In this document: one piece after another, positions 1 through 8,450 of the stretch
Numbering within the stretch: position 1 is the first letter of the stretch
How the letters are laid out: every line of letters begins with the position of its first letter
Source: Akkermansia massiliensis
Lineage (GTDB): Bacteria > Verrucomicrobiota > Verrucomicrobiia > Verrucomicrobiales > Akkermansiaceae
Length of the DNA stretch: 64,000 nucleotides
NCBI RefSeq assembly: GCF_023516715.1
Contig: NZ_JAMGSI010000001.1
Location: 620,001 to 684,000, forward strand
Reading direction: 5' to 3'
Notes under the pieces: generated by a model
Databases searched by the model: none
The model's input: only the letters and a program-made list of their open reading frames with translations
Told to the model about the DNA's origin: nothing
Position numbers and translations under genes: made by a program

Positions 1-1295
1 TGGCCTGCGTGGATTTCCATCCGGCCCATCCCGGTTTTTACCATGATTTCAACTCCCTGTTTCTGGAACGCTACCAGTGGAAGGTTCCGCCGAATACGGG
101 GGGCTACGTGGTGGTTCCCGGTAAAATACGGATAGGCGAGCGCATCACCCTGGCCCGCGTGAAGGACTGGTGGGCGAAGGACAGGAAATACTACCGCTAT
201 TCCTGCAATGCGGACCAGGTGGAGCATGTATTTGTAAACCTGGAAAACAAGGCGGTTGAAATGTTCCGCCGCGGGGAGCTGGACATGATGAACGTCCGCA
301 AGCCGGAAGTGTGGGAAAACAGGCTGGAACTGCCGGAAGTGCACCGGGGCTACATAGACAAGTACAGCCTGGAAGCCGGTTATGCCTGCCCCCCGTACGG
401 CCTGTACCTGAACTGTGCGGACAAGCTTCTGAAAAACCCCGGCATTCGCAGGGGGCTGGCGCATTCCGTGAACATGGGCATGGTGATTGATACCCTGTTC
501 CGCGGGAATATGAGAAGGCTGGGCTCCTACATGGAGGGGTACGGCGATCTGACGCTTCCGCTGAAAGCGCCGGAATACAGCAAGAAAAAAGCCATGGAAC
601 ATTTTGCCCGCGCCGGCTACCGGGAAATGGGGGAGGACGGCGTGCTGAAGAATGAACGGGGGGAACGGCTGGTGGTGGAACTGACCTTCGCGGACTCCTC
701 CACCCTGATGACCAATGTTTGTTCCATCCTACGGCAGGAGGCCCTGAAATGCGGGGTGGACCTGCGCCTGGACCCCCTGACCTATAATGTCTGTTCCCGG
801 AAGGTATTTGAAAAACGGTACCAGGCCGCCCTGTGGGCGTGGCCGCTCCAGACGCCGTTCCCCCGGCTTTATGAAACCTTTGCTTCCGAGCTGGCGTACG
901 ATGCCCGCGGCAACCCCGTGGGCAACACGAACAATATCTTTGCCGTGGCGGACACGGAACTGGATGCGGCCCTGGACGCGGAGCGGAATGCCCCGGATGG
1001 CGCCGCCCTGAAAAAAGCCCTTCAACGCGCCCAAAAGCGCATTCATGAACTCTGCGTCTGGATTCCCGGCTGGCGGGAACCCTACACGTACGTCGCCTGC
1101 TGGCGCTGGATACGCTGGCCGGAATCCCCCACGCGGTTCTGTTCCCCCCGGATTTACAACCCCCTGGAATCCCACTTGTACTGGGTGGATGAAAAAATGA
1201 AGAAGGAAACGCAGGAGGCCCGGCGCCGGGGCGTTCCGTTTGAGGAAAGGCATCAGGTGATACGTGTTGAAAGACCGGATGACGCCGCTCCGTAA
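1..1295 (+). CDS. ABC transporter substrate-binding protein, family 5 (3' part)
   Basis: The reading frame is already open at the window edge (codons for A-C precede the first GTG), so the gene begins upstream and only about 430 C-terminal residues are seen. The order of elements fits extracellular solute-binding protein family 5 (peptide/nickel type): a segment giving a helical 'N-x-G-I-R-R-G-L-A-H-S-V-N' pattern near residue 148 and a 'Y-S-K-K-K-A-M-E-H-F-A-R-A-G-Y' stretch typical of the lower lobe. The likely role is binding an oligopeptide or similar ligand in the periplasm for an ABC importer; no permease or ATPase gene is visible downstream. The ligand cannot be told from the sequence. 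Confidence 0.72.
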   Translation, partial: ACVDFHPAHPGFYHDFNSLFLERYQWKVPPNTGGYVVVPGKIRIGERITLARVKDWWAKDRKYYRYSCNADQVEHVFVNLENKAVEMFRRGELDMMNVRKPEVWENRLELPEVHRGYIDKYSLEAGYACPPYGLYLNCADKLLKNPGIRRGLAHSVNMGMVIDTLFRGNMRRLGSYMEGYGDLTLPLKAPEYSKKKAMEHFARAGYREMGEDGVLKNERGERLVVELTFADSSTLMTNVCSILRQEALKCGVDLRLDPLTYNVCSRKVFEKRYQAALWAWPLQTPFPRLYETFASELAYDARGNPVGNTNNIFAVADTELDAALDAERNAPDGAALKKALQRAQKRIHELCVWIPGWREPYTYVACWRWIRWPESPTRFCSPRIYNPLESHLYWVDEKMKKETQEARRRGVPFEERHQVIRVERPDDAAP

Positions 1296-1394
1296 TAAAA
1301 CCAGCCCGCCGGCTCCTTTTTAAATTGAAAGGAGGCGGTTTTTCATCATAATTCCCCTTATTATTCCCTAGAACCGTTTATTGACTCCATTATC

Positions 1395-3737
1395 ATGAAA
1401 ATATCACTTTTTTCCGCCCTGTTTCTGGCAGGCCACCTTTGCATGGCCGCTCCCATGCCCCTGCCGGAATCCAATGACGGCGCCAAGCATGTCTTCGCCA
1501 CCAACCAGGAAAACTTCCTGATGGACGGAAAGCCCGTCAAAATCATCTCCGGGGAAATGCACTACCCGCGCGTGCCGCGTGAGCACTGGCAGGACAGGTT
1601 CCAGCGCATGAAGGCCATGGGCATGAACACCGTCTGCACCTATCTGTTCTGGAACGTGCATGAACCGGAACCCGGCAAGTGGGACTTCTCCGGCAACCTG
1701 GACTTTGTGGAATTCGTCAAGGAAGCGCAGAAGGCCGGCCTGTGGGTCATCGTGCGTCCGGGCCCTTACGTTTGCGCGGAATGGGAATTCGGCGGGTTCC
1801 CCGGCTGGCTGCTGAAGGATGCGGACCTGAAGGTCCGCTCCCAGGACCCCCGTTTCCTGGAACCGGCCATGGCTTATCTCAAGAAAGTCTGCTCCATGCT
1901 GGAACCGCTGCAGATCACCAAGGGCGGCCCCATCATCATGGCCCAGGTGGAAAATGAATACGGCTCCTACGGCTCCGACAAGGACTACGTGAAAAAACAC
2001 CTGGAAGTCATCCAAAAGGAGCTTCCGGGCGTGGTGCCCTTTACCTCGGACGGCCCGAACGACTGGATGATCAACAACGGCACGCTGCCCGGCATCGTTC
2101 CCGCCATGAACTTCGGCGGCGGAGCCAAGGGCGCCTTTGCCAACCTGGAAAAGCACAAGGGCAAGACTCCCCGCATCAACGGCGAATTCTGGGTAGGCTG
2201 GTTTGACCACTGGGGCAAGCCCAAAAACGGCGGCAGTACGGAAGGCTTCAACCGCGACTTGAAGTGGATGTTGGAAAACAATGTCTCCCCCAACCTTTTC
2301 ATGGCGCACGGGGGCACCTCCTTCGGCTTCATGAACGGGGCGAACTGGGAAGGGGCCTACACGCCGGACGTGACCAATTACGACTACGGCGCGCCCATCT
2401 CTGAAAACGGAACCCTGACGGACCGCTACCGTACCTTCCGCCAGACCATTCAGGACTATTACGGTGATACGTACAAGCTCCCCGAACCGCCCGCGCAGCC
2501 GGAAATGATGGAGCTGCCGCCCATCACGTTCACGGAGAAAGCCGGCATGTTCAACCGGCTCCCGCAGCCTGTCATCCGCAAGGAGCCCGTGCACATGGAA
2601 GCCCTGGGGCAGAGCCTGGGCTTCATCCTGTACCGGACGAAAGTGAACGGCCCGGTGAAGGGAGAGCTGAAAATGAACAACATGCAGGACCGCGCCATCG
2701 TTTACGTGGACGGCAAAAGGCAGGGTGCGGCAGACCGCCGCTACAAGCAGGACGCCTGTGACGTGGTTATTCCCGCGGGCCTCCATACGGTGGATATCTT
2801 TGTGGAAAACATGGGCCGCATCAACTTCGGCGGCCAAATCCAGGGGGAACGCAAGGGAATCCGCGGCCCCATCACGCTGGACGGGAAGAAGCTGGAAAAC
2901 TTCCTCATCTACAACCTCCCGTGCAAGGGCGTGGAGCTTCTGTCCTTCTCCGGCAAGAAGCCGGGCGGCGACCAGCCCGTGTTCCACCGTGGATATTTCA
3001 ACGTCTCCAACCCCAAGGATACCTACCTGGACATGCGGGACGGCTGGAAAAAGGGCGTCGTGTGGGTGAACGGCCACAATCTGGGCCGCTTCTGGTTCAT
3101 CGGTTCCCAGCAGGCGCTTTACTGCCCCGGCGAATACCTGAAACCGGGGAAAAATGAAATCGTGGTGCTGGACGTGGACGGCGGCTCCGGCACGGTGAAA
3201 GGCGTGAAGGAAGCCATTTACGAAGTCAACAGGGACCCTGCCATGGCGGACGTCTTCCGTGTGGGCAAGCCCGTAGCTCCCGCTGCCAGCCAGCTCGTGC
3301 ACAAGGGAACCTTCGCCAAGGGCGCGGACCAGCAGGAAATCAAATTCCGCGCTCCCGTCCAGGCCCGCTACATCGCCCTCGTCAGCAAGAACGCCCATGA
3401 CAACGGCCCGCACGCCGCCATTGCGGAGCTGAATTTCCTGGATGCCTCCGGCAACCTGCTTCCCCGCGAACAGTGGTCCGTGGTCTATGCGGATTCCCAT
3501 GAAACGGCGGGGGAAGCCGCCCAGGCGGGCCTGGTGATGGACAACCAGCCCACCACCTACTGGCACACCAAGTGGCAGGGAGACAACCCCACGCACCCGC
3601 ACATGATCGTGCTGGACCTGGGCAAGGTACAGAAGCTCTCCGGCTTCCGCTACCTGCCGCGCCAGAACCGGGAAAACGGCCGCATCAAGGACTATGAAGT
3701 CTACGCGTCTCCCAAGCCGTTCAAGCCTGTCAAATAG
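1395..3737 (+). CDS. Secreted beta-galactosidase, GH35, with discoidin-like C-terminus
   Basis: 780 residues. A signal peptide occupies about residues 1-19 (M-K-I-S followed by a hydrophobic stretch ending M-A-A). The GH35 catalytic domain runs from about 35 to 360. The general acid/base sits in V-E-N-E-Y-G (E188) and the nucleophile in N-G-E-F-W-V-G-W-F (E264), both in canonical context. The middle holds beta-sandwich domains with the family motif W-V-N-G-H-N-L-G-R-F-W. The last ~140 residues look like an F5/8 type C (discoidin) carbohydrate-binding domain. In a mucin degrader it would remove terminal beta-galactose from host O-glycans outside the cytoplasm. The gene is flanked by its own strong terminator, so it is probably monocistronic. 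Exact linkage preference is not inferable. Confidence 0.93.
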   Translation: MKISLFSALFLAGHLCMAAPMPLPESNDGAKHVFATNQENFLMDGKPVKIISGEMHYPRVPREHWQDRFQRMKAMGMNTVCTYLFWNVHEPEPGKWDFSGNLDFVEFVKEAQKAGLWVIVRPGPYVCAEWEFGGFPGWLLKDADLKVRSQDPRFLEPAMAYLKKVCSMLEPLQITKGGPIIMAQVENEYGSYGSDKDYVKKHLEVIQKELPGVVPFTSDGPNDWMINNGTLPGIVPAMNFGGGAKGAFANLEKHKGKTPRINGEFWVGWFDHWGKPKNGGSTEGFNRDLKWMLENNVSPNLFMAHGGTSFGFMNGANWEGAYTPDVTNYDYGAPISENGTLTDRYRTFRQTIQDYYGDTYKLPEPPAQPEMMELPPITFTEKAGMFNRLPQPVIRKEPVHMEALGQSLGFILYRTKVNGPVKGELKMNNMQDRAIVYVDGKRQGAADRRYKQDACDVVIPAGLHTVDIFVENMGRINFGGQIQGERKGIRGPITLDGKKLENFLIYNLPCKGVELLSFSGKKPGGDQPVFHRGYFNVSNPKDTYLDMRDGWKKGVVWVNGHNLGRFWFIGSQQALYCPGEYLKPGKNEIVVLDVDGGSGTVKGVKEAIYEVNRDPAMADVFRVGKPVAPAASQLVHKGTFAKGADQQEIKFRAPVQARYIALVSKNAHDNGPHAAIAELNFLDASGNLLPREQWSVVYADSHETAGEAAQAGLVMDNQPTTYWHTKWQGDNPTHPHMIVLDLGKVQKLSGFRYLPRQNRENGRIKDYEVYASPKPFKPVK

Positions 3738-3765
3738 GGATTCCCGGAAATCCTGATCTTTCCGG

Positions 3766-3800
3766 GGCCGCTCCATCCTTTGGGATGGAGCGGCCTTTTT
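3766..3800 (+). terminator. Rho-independent terminator after GH35 gene
   Basis: A perfect 13-bp stem (3766-3778 with 3783-3795), four-base loop, then five T residues. It lies 28 bp after the stop codon of the beta-galactosidase gene. Confidence 0.93.
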
Positions 3801-3923
3801 CCTTTTGGAGCACTTTTGGAGGCAACGGAATCTTCACGCGAGCGCGGCATGCGCTGGTTTTAAGAGCACGTGTTTGCTGATGCCTTGGTTACCGCATGGC
3901 ATGCGTCTCCTCCCCCCGGCATG

Positions 3924-3955
3924 AAAAAGGCGGCTCCGTGGTGTACGGAGCCGCC
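3924..3955 (-). terminator. Rho-independent terminator of the outer-membrane barrel gene
   Basis: An 11-bp perfect stem (3929-3939 with 3945-3955) with a five-base loop. Read on the minus strand it is followed by five T residues (3924-3928). It lies just beyond the stop codon of the minus-strand gene at 3987-4589. Confidence 0.92.
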
Positions 3956-3986
3956 GGGAGGCAGTAATGAACTCAATGATTAATTG

Positions 3987-4589
3987 TTAGAAGTTCCAGG
4001 AGAAGCCCAGCTTGATGGTGTGGTAGCCGGGATCACTGTAGCCCTGAATCTGGTAATATTCATAGCCGATCAGGAAGTCAGCGCTCTTGGAGATGCTGAA
4101 CTTGAACCCGGCCTGGGCTGCCCAGGAAAACTTGGTGGTGGAGATGGTGTGGGAACGGCTCCCGTCTTCCAGCCCGTGGATGGTGGTTTTAATGTCTCCG
4201 TACGTGGCGCCCGCCTTGCCGCCCAGATAGAACATCGTGTAATCGCCGATGGGGAGGTTCAGCGTATAACCGGCCATCATCGGAACGTAGGTGGAGCGGA
4301 CGCTGGCGGTATAGGGGCCGCTGATGCCCAGGTCATGCACGCTGGGATGGTGGGAGCCTGCCAGAATGCCGCCGTTCAGGGAAATCTGATGAACAATGCT
4401 GCCGGTTTCAATGTAATTGAAAATGCTCAGATTGCCGCCGGCCACGTTGGGCATGGCATCCTTGGTGGCGATGCCGTAAGCTCCTTCCAGGGACATGCCG
4501 AACTGGCCGTCGTATTTGTCGGCGTGGTAGGCATTGGCGGCGGACACGGAGGCCACAAGGGCCAAACCTAGCAGTATAGTCTTGTTCAT
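3987..4589 (-). CDS. Small outer-membrane beta-barrel protein
   Basis: 200 residues. There is a clear signal peptide (M-N-K-T-I-L-L-G... with cleavage near A-N-A-Y, about residue 20). The mature part alternates aromatic and polar residues in strands such as F-Y-L-G-G-K-A-G and A-A-Q-A-G-F-K-F, and it ends in a C-terminal phenylalanine (G-F-S-W-N-F), the usual signal for insertion by the Bam machinery. An eight-stranded OmpA/OmpW-size barrel is likely, but no family was recognised. The start codon is back to back with the 5' region of the divergent deaminase gene, so the roughly 150 bp between the two true starts must hold both promoters. Confidence 0.75.
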   Translation of the reverse strand: MNKTILLGLALVASVSAANAYHADKYDGQFGMSLEGAYGIATKDAMPNVAGGNLSIFNYIETGSIVHQISLNGGILAGSHHPSVHDLGISGPYTASVRSTYVPMMAGYTLNLPIGDYTMFYLGGKAGATYGDIKTTIHGLEDGSRSHTISTTKFSWAAQAGFKFSISKSADFLIGYEYYQIQGYSDPGYHTIKLGFSWNF

Positions 4590-4736
4590 ATGGGGATAAA
4601 TGGTGAATTTAACTGTGGTTCATTCTTGGCAGTTTTCTCTTTTGAAGTCAAACATGAAATGTCAAATTTGCATGAAATCCCCGGGCACCGGGAGATGAAG
4701 TTGCCAGAACGGGCCCGGTGGGGTACATTCTGCGCC

Positions 4737-6059
4737 ATGGAACAACAAGCGTGTGATTTGCTGGTGACCGCTTCCCGCATGCTGGCGGGCGCGGGGCAGG
4801 CCGGCGCCGCCGGAAATGCGGCCGTCGCCGTCCGGGACGGGAAAATTCTGGAAACGGGGAGTGCCGCAGAGCTGGAAGCCCGGTGGAAGCCCACCGCCCG
4901 CAGGGACCTGGGAAATGTCCTGCTGATGCCGGGGCTGGTCAATGCCCATACGCACGTTCCGATGACCTTCTTGCGCGGCTTTGCGGATGACCTGCCTCTG
5001 ATGGAATGGCTGACCGGGCATATTTTCCCTGTGGAAGCCCGCCTGACGGACAGAATCGTCTCCCTGGGGGCGCGGCTGGGCATGTATGAAATGATGCGGA
5101 CGGGCACGACGGCTTTTGTGGACTCCTATTTGCTGGAAATCAACGTGCTCCGGGAGGCGGAGCGCATGGGAATGCGCTGTGTGGGCGGGGAGGCTCTTTT
5201 TGCGTTTCCCTCTCCGGCGTACGGCGGATGGGATGCGGCGGAAGCCCTGTACCGGGAGCAGGCGGCGCGCTTTGCGGGCCGCGGCAGGGTGCAGGTGGCC
5301 CTGATGCCGCACAGCGTATACACCACCAGTGACGACGTGCTCCGGCGTTCCATGAAGCTGGCGGAGGAACTGGACCTGATGCTGCATATCCATCTGTCCG
5401 AATCCGCCGGAGAAGTGGAGCAGTGCCGCTCCCTGCACGGGGACAGGCGCCCGGTGGCTTATGCCCGGGACATGGGGCTGCTGAATGAACGCACCGTGCT
5501 GGCCCACATGGTGGACGTGACGGATGAGGAACTGGAACTGGTAGCCTCTTCCGGAGCGGCAATCGCCCACAACCCGGTCAGCAATTTGAAACTGGCTTCC
5601 GGCTTCGCCCGCGTGCGGGACATGGCGCGGGCCGGCATTTCCGTCTCCCTGGGAACGGACGGAGCGTGCAGCAACAACAGCCTGGACATGTTTGAAACGA
5701 TGAAGCTGGCCGCCCTTCTTGCCAAGGGATGCAGCGGGGACGCTACCGCGGTGCCCGCCACGCAGGCGCTGAACATGGCCACGGCGGAGGGCGCCCGCAT
5801 CTTCCGGACGCCGGGGCTGGGAACGCTGGCTCCGGGAGCTCCCGCGGACATGATTGCCCTGGACCTGGATGAACCGAACCTCTGCCCGATTTTCAACGAA
5901 GCGTCCCATGCCGTTTATGCCGCTTCCGGCAAGGACTGCGTGTTCACCATGGTGGAAGGGAACATCCTGTACGACCGCGGAACCTACACGGACGGCCTGT
6001 ACGCAGACACCGCCGCGGAAATGCGGGACCTGGTGGAGTGGGTGAAGGGGAAGGAATAA
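4737..6059 (+). CDS. mtaD: MTA/SAH deaminase-type amidohydrolase
   Basis: 440 residues from the ATG at 4737; an in-frame ATG at 4590 exists, but it abuts the divergent gene and adds 49 unconserved residues. Metal-binding amidohydrolase signature: H71-x-H73 in N-A-H-T-H, H219 in L-H-I-H-L-S-E-S, H257 in L-A-H-M and D308 in G-T-D-G-A. The context around D308 (C-S-N-N-S-L-D-M-F-E) is typical of S-adenosylhomocysteine / 5'-methylthioadenosine deaminases (TrzA/AtzA superfamily), which deaminate the adenine ring to inosine products in methionine-salvage-like purine recycling. A cytoplasmic enzyme. Other members of the superfamily deaminate guanine or triazines, so the substrate is inferred. Confidence 0.85.
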   Translation: MEQQACDLLVTASRMLAGAGQAGAAGNAAVAVRDGKILETGSAAELEARWKPTARRDLGNVLLMPGLVNAHTHVPMTFLRGFADDLPLMEWLTGHIFPVEARLTDRIVSLGARLGMYEMMRTGTTAFVDSYLLEINVLREAERMGMRCVGGEALFAFPSPAYGGWDAAEALYREQAARFAGRGRVQVALMPHSVYTTSDDVLRRSMKLAEELDLMLHIHLSESAGEVEQCRSLHGDRRPVAYARDMGLLNERTVLAHMVDVTDEELELVASSGAAIAHNPVSNLKLASGFARVRDMARAGISVSLGTDGACSNNSLDMFETMKLAALLAKGCSGDATAVPATQALNMATAEGARIFRTPGLGTLAPGAPADMIALDLDEPNLCPIFNEASHAVYAASGKDCVFTMVEGNILYDRGTYTDGLYADTAAEMRDLVEWVKGKE

Positions 6060-6065
6060 AGACGG

Positions 6066-6095
6066 AAGACTAAATACAAAAGAGAAAATAGTCTT
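6066..6095 (+). terminator. Weak hairpin after the deaminase gene, containing a repeated motif
   Basis: A 7-bp inverted repeat (6066-6072 with 6089-6095) ends in T residues just after the deaminase stop codon. It could work as a weak terminator. The left 23 bases recur, inverted, at 8414-8436 with two differences (see findings). Confidence 0.4.
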
Positions 6096-6205
6096 TAACA
6101 GGCATTTCCCCTCTATTTAATCTTTTGTCATTGGGGCGCCGTTCAGGCGGCGCATGCTCATATTCCTTCTTTACCCGCAAGGGGGGATGCCTTTATAGTA
6201 ATTTC

Positions 6206-7594
6206 ATGCAATATGATCTCATCGTCATTGGTGGAGGCCCTGCCGGCTATGTGGGCGCCATCCGCGCCGCCCAGCTGGGAAAATCCGTGGTGTGCGTGGA
6301 ACGCGACCGGGTAGGGGGCACCTGTCTGAACTGGGGATGCATCCCCACCAAGGCGCTTCTGAAAAATGCGGAGGCTTACCTGACCGTGACGGCCCGGGCC
6401 AAGGAATTCGGCATGACGGTGGAAGGCGTCAGCGTGGACTGGAGCGAGGTGATCGGCCGTTCCCGCAAGGTCAGCGACCGCCTGGCCGGCGGCGTGGGTT
6501 TCCTGTTTAAGAAAAACAAGGTGGACTCCGTCACGGGGGAAGCCTCCATCACCGCCCCCGGCAAGGTGGAAGTGAAGGCCGCCGACGGAACGACGAGCGT
6601 TCTGGAAGGAAAAAACATCCTGATCAGCACCGGCTGCGTCACCCGCACGGTGCCCAGCCTGCCCCTCAACGGCGCCACCATCATCGGTTCCAAGGAAGCC
6701 ATGGTGCTGGAAAAGCGGCCTGAAAGCATGATCATCATCGGTTCCGGCGCCATTGGCACGGAATTCGCCTACATTTACAACTCCTTCAGCACCAAGGTAA
6801 CGCTCATTGAAGCGCTCCCGCGCATGCTTCCCAATGAAGACGACGATTCCTGCCAGACGCTGGAACGCGCGTTCAAGAAGCAGGGCATCAAGGTCATGAC
6901 GGGAGCCTCCGTGGAATCCGTCACGGAAACCTGCGACGGCAAGGTCAAGGCCAGCGTGAAAAACAGCAAGGGACAGGAAGAGGAAATCACGGCGGACGTC
7001 TGCCTGGTGGCCATCGGCGTGAAGCCGGTCGTTCCCGCCGCTCCCGGCCTGGAGCTGACGGAAAAGGGATTCATCAAGGTGAATGACCGCTACGCCACAT
7101 CCATTCCCGGCGTTTACGCGGCGGGCGACGTGATCGGCGGCGTGCTGCTGGCGCATACGGCCACCTTTGAAGCCGTGCAGGCCGTGGAAGGCATGTTTAA
7201 TCCGGACTACCAGCCCAGGCAGGTCGGCTTCTTCCCAAGCTGCACGTACTGCTACCCGCAGGTGGCTTCCGTGGGTAAAACGGAACGCGCCCTCAAGGAA
7301 GCGGGCGTGGAGTACAAGGTGGGCAAATTCCCCTTCCAGGCCATTGGCAAGGCTGTGGCCGCCGGAGAAACGGACGGCTTCGTGAAAACCCTGTACGGCG
7401 CCAAACACGGCGAACTGCTGGGCGCCCACATCGTGGGGCCGGAAGCCACGGAACTGATTGCCACGCTGGGCGTCGGCATTCAGGCGGAACTGACGGACGA
7501 GGATATTCACGCCACCATCTTTGCCCATCCCACGCTGTCGGAAGCCATCCATGAATCCATGCTGGCTTCCGAGGGAATCGCCATCCACATGTAA
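6206..7594 (+). CDS. lpdA: Dihydrolipoyl dehydrogenase (E3)
   Basis: 462 residues from the ATG at 6206; the longer frame back to 6125 adds sequence unlike the family. The N-terminal FAD-binding Rossmann motif is G-G-G-P-A-G (residues 9-14). The redox-active disulfide is C40-L-N-W-G-C45. The NAD motif G-S-G-A-I-G-T-E-F lies near residue 180, and the C-terminal A-H-P-T-L-S-E carries the catalytic His. E3 reoxidises lipoyl groups of 2-oxo acid dehydrogenase complexes. The E1 and E2 genes of the oxoglutarate complex lie 0.9 kb downstream on the opposite strand, separated by a toxin-antitoxin pair; together they supply a complete OGDH complex. A strong terminator follows. Confidence 0.96.
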   Translation: MQYDLIVIGGGPAGYVGAIRAAQLGKSVVCVERDRVGGTCLNWGCIPTKALLKNAEAYLTVTARAKEFGMTVEGVSVDWSEVIGRSRKVSDRLAGGVGFLFKKNKVDSVTGEASITAPGKVEVKAADGTTSVLEGKNILISTGCVTRTVPSLPLNGATIIGSKEAMVLEKRPESMIIIGSGAIGTEFAYIYNSFSTKVTLIEALPRMLPNEDDDSCQTLERAFKKQGIKVMTGASVESVTETCDGKVKASVKNSKGQEEEITADVCLVAIGVKPVVPAAPGLELTEKGFIKVNDRYATSIPGVYAAGDVIGGVLLAHTATFEAVQAVEGMFNPDYQPRQVGFFPSCTYCYPQVASVGKTERALKEAGVEYKVGKFPFQAIGKAVAAGETDGFVKTLYGAKHGELLGAHIVGPEATELIATLGVGIQAELTDEDIHATIFAHPTLSEAIHESMLASEGIAIHM

Positions 7595-7608
7595 CGGTTT
7601 TCACGGGA

Positions 7609-7634
7609 AGAGCCCCGGAACGGGGCTCTTTTTC
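7609..7634 (+). terminator. Rho-independent terminator after lpdA
   Basis: A perfect 9-bp stem (7609-7617 with 7621-7629), three-base loop and T tract, 14 bp after the lpdA stop codon. It separates lpdA from the following toxin-antitoxin pair. Confidence 0.92.
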
Positions 7635-7647
7635 TCCGTTAAAAAAG

Positions 7648-8055
7648 ATGAACGGTAACCTGCGCTGGAAACAAAGGCTTCAAAACCTGAATAAGGCTTT
7701 TTCCCGGTTGCGCCATGCTTGCGCGTTGCCGGAATACAATGAATTGGAAATGGCCGGACTGGTGCAGACTTATGAATTTACGTTTGAGCTGTGCTGGAAA
7801 ACGTTGAAAGATAAACTGGTCTATGACGGCTACAGCGTTAACAGCCCCCGCGAAGCCATCAGGCAGGCGTTTGGCGCAGGCTTGATAGGCCATATTGATT
7901 GCTGGTTTCAGGCGTTGGAAAGCCGCAATTTGTTTGTACATACTTATGATGATTCCAGCGCGGAAGAGGCGGTTTCCCTGATTAAGGGAAAATTCTTTTC
8001 CATGCTGGCCCCATGTGTGGAAAATCTGAACATGATGGCGGAGAAAGAGGACTGA
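7648..8055 (+). CDS. HEPN-domain protein of a HEPN/MNT toxin-antitoxin pair (HepT/HI0074-like)
   Basis: 135 residues, all-helical, matching the nucleotidyltransferase substrate-binding / HI0074 family of HEPN proteins. It carries the diagnostic R-x4-H-x-Y motif at R93-N-L-F-V-H98-T-Y100, which in known HepT toxins forms the RNase site and whose Tyr is AMPylated by the partner. The downstream gene overlaps it by up to 43 bp and encodes the minimal nucleotidyltransferase, as in classic HEPN/MNT modules. Role inferred from family: an RNA-cleaving growth-arrest toxin kept inactive by modification. It sits alone between lpdA and sucB, which suggests insertion. Confidence 0.88.
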   Translation: MNGNLRWKQRLQNLNKAFSRLRHACALPEYNELEMAGLVQTYEFTFELCWKTLKDKLVYDGYSVNSPREAIRQAFGAGLIGHIDCWFQALESRNLFVHTYDDSSAEEAVSLIKGKFFSMLAPCVENLNMMAEKED

Positions 8056-8363
8056 ACGATGGCCTGACGGCCAAGGTGCGCTCAGGCATCCGGGAAATTC
8101 TTTCACAGACTCCGCAGATTAGGAAAGCCGTTTTATTCGGTTCCCGCGCCCTGGGCACGTGGAAGCCTGCGTCCGATATCGATCTTGCCCTGGAGGGCGA
8201 GGACCTGGATTTGTCCGTCCTTTTGACTCTCCAAGCGCGTCTCACGGAGTTGAACCTGCCTGTGGAGGTAGACTTGATTATTCGTAACAGAATCACCAAT
8301 CCTGATTTGGAGCGTCATATCCATGCTTATGGCAAGGAGTGGTTTTCCCGTTCCATGGAATGA
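8013..8363 (+). CDS. Minimal nucleotidyltransferase antitoxin (MntA-like)
   Basis: 116 residues from the ATG at 8013, which overlaps the HEPN gene. The conserved domain only starts near residue 20, so a non-ATG start around 8052-8078 is also possible. The nucleotidyltransferase signature G-S-x10-D-x-D is present exactly (G43, S44, D55, D57), followed by a third acidic residue in V-E-V-D-L. MntA-type antitoxins of this family AMPylate the Tyr of HepT and so silence the RNase. The gene is co-transcribed with the HEPN gene and ends before a bidirectional terminator. Confidence 0.87.
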   Translation: MCGKSEHDGGERGLNDGLTAKVRSGIREILSQTPQIRKAVLFGSRALGTWKPASDIDLALEGEDLDLSVLLTLQARLTELNLPVEVDLIIRNRITNPDLERHIHAYGKEWFSRSME

Positions 8364-8396
8364 AGGGATTTTGATCCCGGAGAACCCCTGTAAAAC

Positions 8397-8436
8397 AGGA
8401 AAGACATTCAGTCTTTCCTCTTTAGTATTTAGTCTT
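8397..8436. terminator. Bidirectional terminator between the TA pair and sucB
   Basis: A perfect 9-bp stem (8397-8405 with 8411-8419) and a five-base loop. T-rich tracts follow it on both strands, as expected between the convergent TA operon and the sucAB operon. Confidence 0.85.
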
Positions 8437-8450
8437 TTTCTCCCCGGTCC

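Noticed and set aside
1404-3776. 790-residue open frame on the minus strand opposite the beta-galactosidase gene
   Set aside because: Exactly antisense to a clear GH35 gene with full motifs; the long frame follows from GC-rich codon use.
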